Below, piece by piece: positions 1 to 5,485 of a DNA stretch of 5,485 bases (the first letter of the stretch is position 1; each line of letters starts with the position of its first letter). This stretch comes from Desulfocapsa sulfexigens (lineage in GTDB: Bacteria; Desulfobacterota; Desulfobulbia; Desulfobulbales; Desulfocapsaceae). Both the position numbers and the translations under genes were made by a program. The stretch lies in NCBI GenBank assembly GCA_020721165.1, contig DYNG01000082.1, positions 1 to 5,485 on the forward strand, written 5' to 3'. The notes under the pieces were generated by a model. The model saw nothing but the letters and a program-made list of their open reading frames with translations, was not told the origin of the DNA and did not search any database.

Positions 1-75
1 ACTCAATCACCCATCACCTGTCAACAAGAAAACAACATGAAATTGAATTAGCCTTTTCTCTTCTGGCAGCCTTTT

Positions 76-1809
76 TTATCTGCTCAACGACGGCCTACCG
101 TGAGCATTTTGTGCTGCCGCGCCGCCCCCACCAGCCTCTGACTGTAGAAGGCTGGGATCAATAGCATTTATTTCCTTTTCTACTCTTTTAATGTTGCCAA
201 CAACCTTATCCGTAATATCCACACCAGGATATTTTACCAGTATGTCGAGAAGAATTTTTCGTGATTCAAACAGCAATTTTTTTCTGGATTCGCTATCAGC
301 AGCCTTGGTAAAACGAATAAAAATATCAGCCGCCCGGCGCCTTTCTGCCTCCGCAGCAAGCGTTGAGGCCTCGGCTATTCTTTTCTCAACTTTCAAAGAT
401 TCCTGGCTATTCAACAGAGGAGTAAACATTTCAATGGCTTTATCATACTGCGCCTCAACCATGAACCGCTGCCCTTCACTCCAACGCCGTTCAATTTCCA
501 GAGAATCTTCAATCCGGTTTTCCTGGTTCTCCACCGGCAATGACACGGCCCCCTGGTCAATGGAGGGAGGAGTTTGTGCTGCCTGAACAGAACTGGAAGG
601 GGAAGCAACAGGGGATTGCTCCAAAGAATTAGGGATTGTCTCCCCCCCAGCCACCCCCTGATCCTGCTGTTGTCCTGGTAAAACGGAGGGATTTCCTCCG
701 TTACTCCTTGCCCACTGATCCGCTTGCTCTCGAACCGCTGTTCTCATGGAATCAACATTCAAGGCCACGGCAGATTTAGGATACATCTGTAAAAATTTAT
801 CCGCCTGCCACACCACGGTATATCCATCTTTGGCCGGATCAAACCCTAAGTAGTTCTGCAAAAGCGCTGTGTACTCATGCAATTCCTCCCCGCTTTGGCC
901 TCCCTTCTGCAATAAAGCCCGTTGCAATATGGCCCAATCCTCTACAGCTGTTCCCCCTTTGTAACTTTTTGATATCTCCATATATTGATATTCTGCTTCC
1001 CGATAATTCCGGGTTGCAAAATAGAGATCGGCCAAAGTTTTCCGCACAGCAAGAATATCCACCGCTACTCCATTCGCTGGCGCCATCTGCTCGACAAGGA
1101 GACGATAGACCTGTACCGCTTCCTCGTCTCGCTGTAAGGATATCAGGGCATTTCCATACACCATTTTAGTTTGCACGCTCACTTGAGCTGCCACAGGAGC
1201 TGGCATTTGCTGCCACGCCTGCACCAGTTCTTCGTATTCTCCATTCGCTGCATGCTGAGCAATCAGAACCTCAACAGGCGATAGACCATTGCCTGTTTTT
1301 CCCTGTTCCCAGGAATTAAAACCGGCAGCGCTATCGGAAGCGACCACCTGGCCACAAAACCCATCCACAAAAGCGACATCATCCTGTTGCAGACTGTAGA
1401 TCTCCCTGGGTGAATTCATTCCCGTCCCGGCCGGCAAAGAAGCCTGTCGTAAAAGGGTTTCATGAAGGCGGTTATATCCATTGAGAATCTTTTGCAGTTC
1501 ACGAAAGCAACTCACCATTTTTTCCGATTCACCAGCTGGTATTTGCAACACTGCGGCTTGGCTGTCTCGGTTGTGCCATACATCCATTTTTTTGTTATAC
1601 GCCGAAATGCGTCCAGTTACGAATTCAACTGACGGCATCATCGGCTGCCCCCCTGTCAAGGCAGGCGGCGCAGTGGCAGAACTTCCACCCTGCTGGCCGC
1701 CACTCTGCATCGGCGCATGAGAATTAGTCCCCTGTTTTGCACCGGTGGCGCAACCAGTCAATACTATTGCCCAGCAGGCAAACGAAACAATTTTCTTTAA
1801 AGGTTTCAT
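76..1809 (-). CDS. Outer-membrane lipoprotein with TPR-like repeats; candidate penicillin-binding-protein activator
   Basis: The product is 577 residues, ending in TAA. The start at 1809 is chosen because it opens directly on a lipoprotein signal peptide: MKPLKK, a hydrophobic stretch, then the lipobox LTGC with Cys20. Ala at +2 predicts sorting to the outer membrane. The open frame extends to an ATG at 1893, but that would bury the signal behind 28 charged residues and overlap the upstream gene. After a low-complexity Gly/Ser/Gln segment (about 22-58) comes a helical domain with two cysteines (C101, C152). TPR-like helix pairs follow at about 177-300, for example around YGNALISLQRDEEAVQVYR and LADLYFATRNYREAEYQY. 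A Pro/Gln/Ser-rich linker spans about 370-430, and a second helical domain about 438-550 begins with a TPR-like unit (AQYDKAIEMFTPLL). The tail is Gly/Ala-rich. It lies 44 bp downstream of the class A PBP gene, so the two are probably co-transcribed. Known PBP activators (LpoA, LpoP) are also TPR-type lipoproteins, so a partner role is plausible but inferred. It could instead be a general envelope scaffold. The gene call is firm; the function is not. Confidence 0.9.
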   Translation of the reverse strand: MKPLKKIVSFACWAIVLTGCATGAKQGTNSHAPMQSGGQQGGSSATAPPALTGGQPMMPSVEFVTGRISAYNKKMDVWHNRDSQAAVLQIPAGESEKMVSCFRELQKILNGYNRLHETLLRQASLPAGTGMNSPREIYSLQQDDVAFVDGFCGQVVASDSAAGFNSWEQGKTGNGLSPVEVLIAQHAANGEYEELVQAWQQMPAPVAAQVSVQTKMVYGNALISLQRDEEAVQVYRLLVEQMAPANGVAVDILAVRKTLADLYFATRNYREAEYQYMEISKSYKGGTAVEDWAILQRALLQKGGQSGEELHEYTALLQNYLGFDPAKDGYTVVWQADKFLQMYPKSAVALNVDSMRTAVREQADQWARSNGGNPSVLPGQQQDQGVAGGETIPNSLEQSPVASPSSSVQAAQTPPSIDQGAVSLPVENQENRIEDSLEIERRWSEGQRFMVEAQYDKAIEMFTPLLNSQESLKVEKRIAEASTLAAEAERRRAADIFIRFTKAADSESRKKLLFESRKILLDILVKYPGVDITDKVVGNIKRVEKEINAIDPSLLQSEAGGGGAAAQNAHGRPSLSR

Positions 1810-1816
1810 AATGATA

Positions 1817-1819
1817 TCC
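1817..1819 (-). promoter_or_regulatory. Weak ribosome binding site supporting the lipoprotein start at 1809
   Basis: On the minus strand TTGGAT precedes the ATG, with a GGA core 7 nt from the start codon. It is only a partial match to the anti-Shine-Dalgarno sequence, but the spacing is right. Together with the signal peptide it favours the ATG at 1809 over the one at 1893. It lies in the 44-bp gap between the two genes, which holds no obvious terminator, in keeping with co-transcription. Confidence 0.45.
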
Positions 1820-1853
1820 AACTGACCCAACGAATTAATGAGACGATCCCTCT

Positions 1854-4800
1854 TCAACGAGAGGCGGCGCTCCCCCCCTCCTGGACTCGCCAAAACGGTT
1901 TGAAATGACGGGCAGGAATAAACCGGCCATGTTCATCCAGTTCACCAAACGACATAACAGAAGGGGTGGAACGATTTTTCACATCAACCTCACTCACCCT
2001 GACCGGCAGGACTCCGCCCGATTGCGCCTGCACCGCCAGATTGAGCTGGCCTAAAGGCTCTCTCTGGATGGTAAGTCCAGAAAATGAAATCTCCACCGGA
2101 TCAAGCCGTTGCCCATACCCCTTTTCTTTCAACAACTCCCGCACGAGTTCTATCCAGGTGGGCAAAGCCCCTTCAGACCCGGTAATTCTGGTGGAGGAGT
2201 GGCGCATTTCATCGTTATCGTCAAAACCGACATACACTCCCACCGCGTAACCACCCTTATTGACCAGTTCACCCTGCTCGCTTACTCCCGGTAAATACCC
2301 GAAAAAAGAGGCGTTGGTGTAATTATTGGCCGTGCCTGTCTTTCCCATCAGAGGGATAGCCAGGTCAAATCCGGCAAACTTCTTCGCGGCCTCATCATCA
2401 ATCGCCGTTAAGCGTACACCCTTATCAGCCGCCTTTCCGGTGCCAAACTTAACAATATTTTCAAGAATATGACTGATGACAATGGAGGTCTCAGGGGCCA
2501 GCATCCGGGTTTTTTTCCGACGAGGCTCATAAAGGATCTCACCATCCTCAGATTCAATACGATCAATAATCGCCAGTGAATCTGACACATCCTCCCCCTG
2601 CCCTTCCGCCAGGGCCACCTCACCGGTCACCAAGCCCTCATACATTCGAACAAATTCGAGCAATGACACGACATTTGAGCCCAGAGGAAAGGAGAGAACC
2701 GCCTCCAGCCCACTCTTCACTCCCAGTTCTCGTGCAAAACTGATAAGATAGCGCAATCCAACCAGTATTCGGAAATCTTTTACCGCCGCCAAAACTTCCA
2801 GGTTATAAGGCGGCAGGGCACTGAGCCTCTTCAACTCAACATCGGTCTGGAGACGGATCATCTTCATCGTGACCGATGTAAAAAGAGACTCAAGAAAAAC
2901 TTCATTCCAGAATTTTTCCCTTTCGGAATCACCCATCAGGGAGAGGCGTTCCCGCAATTGATTTCCATCAACCACCTGGAACGAATCGGCCAGTTCGCTT
3001 CTGGAAAAAGCATAACGATCACGAATCAGATCATAATACATTCTGGCCGTACCCTGATCGTCAGAACCATCTGTGCCTTCCAGAGTACTCCAGGGATCTT
3101 CCAACTGACGACGATACGAGAGTAGTTCCTGTTGCAGGTTCACAAGGCCAAGATAATTTTGGCCGGCAAGCAGACTTCGTTGCACTTTCATTTCCTGCCG
3201 CTCCTCCTCCGTCATTCCCTCCCCGGAGTTTTGAGAATCAGACCTTGTTCCAGTTGGAACCGCTGTTCCATAAGACAGGTTCTTCAACGCATCGTATTCC
3301 TGAATACGATTTTCAAAAATAAAGTCCGTCTCCATCTTGGCAATGGCCTGATAAAAGGCAGCCGCTTCCAGAGCTGTCCGATTGATAAGAATACCATAAC
3401 GATCACGAATACGGGCCGCATACGCAGCTGATGACTCCGTATGCCCGGCAGAATCAACGATGGGAGCCAAACCGACATGGGCCGCCACCTCCTTAAATTG
3501 CTGGATGTTCAAATGATCGCACAAATGATACAACAGCCATACCGAAGCCAGATTTTCTGAATGCACTCCCGCCCAGCTCATGGAGACCCGACTGCTCTCA
3601 ATTTTGTGGTCAGGGCGGGGAAAATACTGCTGCCCCTGATAAGAAAACATATTACGATTATTATTCAACAGATCCGTGGCATTCCAACCAAGCTGCAGGG
3701 CCGCAGTGTAGACAAAAGGCTTGAAGGCCGACCCCATGGTTCGCCTGGCATGCACAGCCCGATTAAAAAAACGGTTTTCAACCCCACCAGCCATGGCCTT
3801 AATCCGCCCTTCGCGGAGAATTAAGGCCCCCCCCTGCACTTGTGGAAATCTTTCCAGTTCCAGACTGACAGCGCCATCGGCGGCAATTTCTTTGACACTG
3901 ACCCAGACCCGATCTCCTTCCTGTAATTGCGACGACAGCAAAGGAAGATCATTTATGGACGCATCATTGTACCGTCCCTGCTTCCATTTGACCAGAGACG
4001 AGAGGAGACCCATCATTCCTTGTTGCTCAATGGTTCCTTGTCCAGATTTCTCTCCTAGATCAACCTCGATTTTTACCTGGGTCTGACCTTTTTCTGCCTG
4101 TTTTCCAATTTTTCGAATGACGCCAAAAAGAAATGCCTGGGGCCTGACAACCAGATCGCCTGGATAATCAAGCCCGGCCAGTTCCTTTTGCACTTCGCCC
4201 CGATTATACCCTCGCAACCTCACATCAAGACGGGAAAGCTCCTGCCGCAATGCAAAAAGAGCATGTTTTTGTAATCCCTGCTCAACCGTGGTGATCACAT
4301 GCAATCCTGAAGTCGCCAGATTCTCTACTCCTTGCTCTTTTAACGCCTCCGTCACTTCGGGCGTGGCGACCGCATCGGTCACCAGGTCCATCACTATATC
4401 CTGCGAAAAGCCAATCGTTCCGTGCTGGAAAACAAGTTCACCCGACACGGCCTCCTGAAACTGGGCAGCAGTGATTGTTCCAGCTGCCAGCATTTTTTCC
4501 AGGACATAACGAACCCGGATTTTGCCATTATCCCTTGCCTCTTTGGTTGCCGCTTCACTTTTTTTTATGAAAGGATTATAAAAATTGGGCTTTTTCACAC
4601 TACCGGCAATAAAAGCACATTCCAGCAATGACAACTCTTCTACCGATTTATTGAAATAATATCGGGCCGCTACCCCCAAACCATGCCCATTCCCGCTGAC
4701 GAAAAACTGATTAGCATAGAATTCGAAAATCTTTTCTTTTGAATAGTAATATTCCAGTCGCAGGGCAAAAATCAATTCCTTGATCTTCGCTTGATAGGAA

Positions 4801-5213
4801 CGGCCTCGTCGCTTAAAGAGATTTTTAGCGGTCTGCTGGGTCAGGGTGCTCCCACCCTGCACCACCTTCCCCACCTGATAATTTTTTATCGCCGCCCGGA
4901 GTATTCCCAGCGGATCAAAGCCAAAATGCGAAAAGAAGGTGTTGTCTTCTGATGCCACCAGGGCATTGACAAAGTTTTTCGGAATCTGCTCATACACGAC
5001 ATACTGCCGGTGGGCCTGATCAAAAAAAACACCCAAAGGGGTCGTTCCATCACTAAAAAAAACGGGCGTCTCCTTACCCAGAATCCGCTGAATATTGGCG
5101 GGCTCAATTTCTGTGCCGGGATGAAGGACAACAAACCAATAGACCCCCCAGCTTACGCCTAAACCCGCTGTAATTATAAGAAAAACAGATAACCAGAGTA
5201 TTTTCTTCAACAT
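1854..5213 (-). CDS. Class A penicillin-binding protein (PBP1A-type): bifunctional peptidoglycan glycosyltransferase/DD-transpeptidase
   Basis: This enzyme polymerises lipid II into glycan strands and crosslinks their peptides in the periplasm, anchored in the inner membrane. The product is 1119 residues. MLKK is followed by one membrane segment (about 5-30), which supports the ATG at 5213. The GT51 domain (about 55-230) has the expected motifs in order: EDNTFFSHFGFDP with catalytic Glu89, GGSTLTQQTAKNL (120-132), KIKELIFALRLE with the second Glu146, GHGLGVAARYYFNKS (176-190) and KKPNFYNP. A linker with GLHVITTVEQGLQ (303-314) leads to an OB-like domain (about 345-455), as in PBP1A. The transpeptidase has SAFK (nucleophile Ser495, Lys498), SEN (552-554) and KTG (958-960), so both active sites look intact. 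SxN and KTG are about 404 residues apart, far more than usual. The excess is a charged insertion of roughly 230-250 residues (about 585-815), which explains the unusual length. A further tail of about 90 residues follows the transpeptidase fold. It is probably first in an operon with the downstream lipoprotein. I withhold a gene symbol because mrcA/ponA orthology cannot be shown here. Confidence in the enzyme class is very high. Confidence 0.97.
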   Translation of the reverse strand: MLKKILWLSVFLIITAGLGVSWGVYWFVVLHPGTEIEPANIQRILGKETPVFFSDGTTPLGVFFDQAHRQYVVYEQIPKNFVNALVASEDNTFFSHFGFDPLGILRAAIKNYQVGKVVQGGSTLTQQTAKNLFKRRGRSYQAKIKELIFALRLEYYYSKEKIFEFYANQFFVSGNGHGLGVAARYYFNKSVEELSLLECAFIAGSVKKPNFYNPFIKKSEAATKEARDNGKIRVRYVLEKMLAAGTITAAQFQEAVSGELVFQHGTIGFSQDIVMDLVTDAVATPEVTEALKEQGVENLATSGLHVITTVEQGLQKHALFALRQELSRLDVRLRGYNRGEVQKELAGLDYPGDLVVRPQAFLFGVIRKIGKQAEKGQTQVKIEVDLGEKSGQGTIEQQGMMGLLSSLVKWKQGRYNDASINDLPLLSSQLQEGDRVWVSVKEIAADGAVSLELERFPQVQGGALILREGRIKAMAGGVENRFFNRAVHARRTMGSAFKPFVYTAALQLGWNATDLLNNNRNMFSYQGQQYFPRPDHKIESSRVSMSWAGVHSENLASVWLLYHLCDHLNIQQFKEVAAHVGLAPIVDSAGHTESSAAYAARIRDRYGILINRTALEAAAFYQAIAKMETDFIFENRIQEYDALKNLSYGTAVPTGTRSDSQNSGEGMTEEERQEMKVQRSLLAGQNYLGLVNLQQELLSYRRQLEDPWSTLEGTDGSDDQGTARMYYDLIRDRYAFSRSELADSFQVVDGNQLRERLSLMGDSEREKFWNEVFLESLFTSVTMKMIRLQTDVELKRLSALPPYNLEVLAAVKDFRILVGLRYLISFARELGVKSGLEAVLSFPLGSNVVSLLEFVRMYEGLVTGEVALAEGQGEDVSDSLAIIDRIESEDGEILYEPRRKKTRMLAPETSIVISHILENIVKFGTGKAADKGVRLTAIDDEAAKKFAGFDLAIPLMGKTGTANNYTNASFFGYLPGVSEQGELVNKGGYAVGVYVGFDDNDEMRHSSTRITGSEGALPTWIELVRELLKEKGYGQRLDPVEISFSGLTIQREPLGQLNLAVQAQSGGVLPVRVSEVDVKNRSTPSVMSFGELDEHGRFIPARHFKPFWRVQEGGSAASR
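3011..3026. repeat. 16-bp direct repeat inside the PBP gene, copy 1
   Basis: CATAACGATCACGAAT occurs here and again at 3395-3410, exactly 384 bp (128 codons) apart and in the same reading frame. On the coding strand both copies encode IRDRY (residues 730-734 here), within the unusual insertion of the transpeptidase domain. It may be a remnant of internal duplication. Confidence 0.6.
3395..3410. repeat. 16-bp direct repeat inside the PBP gene, copy 2
   Basis: This is identical to 3011-3026 and encodes IRDRY at residues 602-606 of the PBP. Nearby residues show only loose similarity between the copies: a Tyr 4 residues before the motif in A and 3 before in B, then R-T-A-L-E-A-A-A-F against R-S-E-L-A-D-S-F after it. 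The duplication is therefore either old or coincidental. Confidence 0.6.
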
Positions 5214-5278
5214 TTTTCTTGCAATTTAACACGGCTTGGGGTTTAAACAAGGGATCATACTGTTTATTCGAGGATTAA

Positions 5279-5291
5279 ATTTGGTGCAAAT
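5279..5291. repeat. Short perfect inverted repeat ATTTG-GTG-CAAAT
   Basis: Five-bp perfect arms flank a 3-bp centre. It ends 4 bp before the larger inverted repeat. On its own it is short enough to occur by chance in AT-rich DNA; its position next to the second dyad in a divergent promoter region is the only reason to list it. Confidence 0.3.
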
Positions 5292-5317
5292 GTACTGTGT
5301 TCTGCACGAGAGCACAA
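5289..5317 (-). promoter_or_regulatory. Possible weak sigma-70 promoter for the PBP operon
   Basis: Read on the minus strand, TTGTGC (5317-5312) and TACATT (5294-5289) are separated by 17 bp, the optimal spacing. The -35 matches the consensus at three of six positions and the -10 at four of six. It would give a leader of about 70 nt. The match is poor enough to arise by chance. Its main interest is that the larger inverted repeat covers the spacer and most of the -35. Confidence 0.2.
5296..5316. repeat. Inverted repeat, 8-bp arms with 5-nt loop
   Basis: TGTGTTCT and AGAGCACA flank GCACG. All eight positions pair, with one G-T wobble when read as plus-strand RNA. On the plus strand it is not followed directly by a long T run, so it does not look like a terminator. 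It could be an operator for either divergent gene or a hairpin in the plus-strand leader. It matches no regulator site I can name. Confidence 0.5.
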
Positions 5318-5392
5318 TGTTGTTTTGGTCTTCACCTTATTTTTCACACACCTCATACCTCCAATACCAACCTAATTTTAACAGCATATATT

Positions 5393-5485
5393 ATGACTCA
5401 GCTCTTGAAACGATGTTTGAGCATACTGTTCGTGCTCTTACCTGCCCTGTTGTTTACTGCCTGTGCCAATGATCCCAAAACGACT
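5393..5485 (+). CDS. Start of a lipoprotein gene, cut by the window edge
   Basis: Only 31 codons are present and the frame is open to the window end. The peptide begins MTQLLKR, followed by a hydrophobic core (about residues 8-22) and the lipobox FTAC with Cys24. Ala at +2 and Asn at +3 suggest sorting to the outer membrane, and the mature part starts CANDPKTT. This charge/hydrophobic/Cys pattern is a textbook type II signal peptide, which makes the short partial frame credible. The frame is open upstream to about 5279, but the ATG at 5393 puts the signal at the N-terminus. No clear Shine-Dalgarno sequence precedes it, so translation may be weak or the start slightly misplaced. The gene diverges from the PBP operon. 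The function of the mature protein cannot be judged from this fragment. Confidence 0.75.
   Translation, partial: MTQLLKRCLSILFVLLPALLFTACANDPKTT

Larger units (their letters stand above)
5214..5392. promoter_or_regulatory. Divergent intergenic region between the PBP operon and a lipoprotein gene
   Basis: This 179-bp AT-rich stretch separates two divergently oriented genes, so it should hold a promoter for each. It contains two adjacent inverted repeats (5279-5291 and 5296-5316). The Shine-Dalgarno sequence for the PBP gene is weak (AAGAAAA directly before the ATG), and none is clear for the plus-strand gene. I see no RNA gene or riboswitch. No convincing sigma-70 promoter can be picked for the plus strand by eye. 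Confidence 0.6.

Noticed and set aside
1..75. Terminator or small gene downstream of the leftward operon
   Set aside because: No stable hairpin with a T run was found on the minus strand. The short ATG and GTG frames stop within a few codons. A direct repeat AGCCTTTT (50-57 and 68-75) is too short and simple to interpret.
191..586. Plus-strand open frame of 131 codons
   Set aside because: It lies antisense within the lipoprotein gene and has no recognisable domain or start signal. The opposing frame has clear protein features.
585..607. Possible frameshift or break in the lipoprotein at the low-complexity linker
   Set aside because: The frame stays open through the linker into a coherent helical domain with a TPR-like unit, so the gene appears intact.
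1810..1893. Longer lipoprotein start at the ATG at 1893, overlapping the PBP gene by 40 bp
   Set aside because: It would add 28 mostly charged residues before a perfect lipoprotein signal peptide and destroy its function. The ATG at 1809 has the signal at the N-terminus and a weak ribosome binding site.
3721..4086. Plus-strand open frame of 121 codons
   Set aside because: It is antisense to the PBP region around the catalytic SAFK motif and the OB-like domain, and its composition is typical of a shadow frame.
5236..5472. Plus-strand open frame of 78 codons in the intergenic region
   Set aside because: It overlaps the lipoprotein signal peptide at 5393 in another frame. Its product is Cys/Tyr/His-rich without a domain, while the other frame gives a textbook signal peptide.

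Overview
This window reads as an ordinary chromosomal stretch from a Gram-negative bacterium with balanced base composition. Three things indicate a diderm envelope: a PBP1A-type class A penicillin-binding protein, and two separate lipoprotein signal peptides with Ala at +2 after the Cys (no Asp inner-membrane retention signal). The taxon cannot be fixed from sequence alone. The style of the proteins makes me lean towards Desulfobacterota (former Deltaproteobacteria), but that is a weak impression and not evidence.

Layout. Positions 1-75 are a short non-coding tail past the end of a leftward operon, with no clear terminator. Positions 76-1809 (minus) encode a 577-residue lipoprotein with TPR-like helical repeats, a Pro/Gln/Ser-rich linker and a second helical domain. 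After a 44-bp gap, positions 1854-5213 (minus) encode a 1119-residue bifunctional peptidoglycan synthase (glycosyltransferase family 51 plus transpeptidase). Positions 5214-5392 form a 179-bp divergent intergenic region with two adjacent inverted repeats. From 5393 to the right edge a new plus-strand gene begins; only its first 31 codons are present, and they are a lipoprotein signal peptide.

How the genes may work together. The synthase is anchored in the inner membrane and polymerises and crosslinks peptidoglycan in the periplasm. The downstream gene makes a probable outer-membrane lipoprotein with TPR-like repeats. This resembles established PBP/activator pairs (LpoA with PBP1A, LpoB with PBP1B, and TPR-containing LpoP with PBP1b in pseudomonads and Acinetobacter), so a cognate activator is the most attractive reading. 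It remains an inference from neighbourhood and architecture.

The most unusual point is inside the synthase. About 230-250 extra, highly charged residues lie between the SxN and KTG transpeptidase motifs, where class A enzymes normally have a much shorter connection. This insertion and its possible partnership with the neighbouring lipoprotein are what most deserve a second look. I found no CRISPR array, mobile element, RNA gene or defence system.
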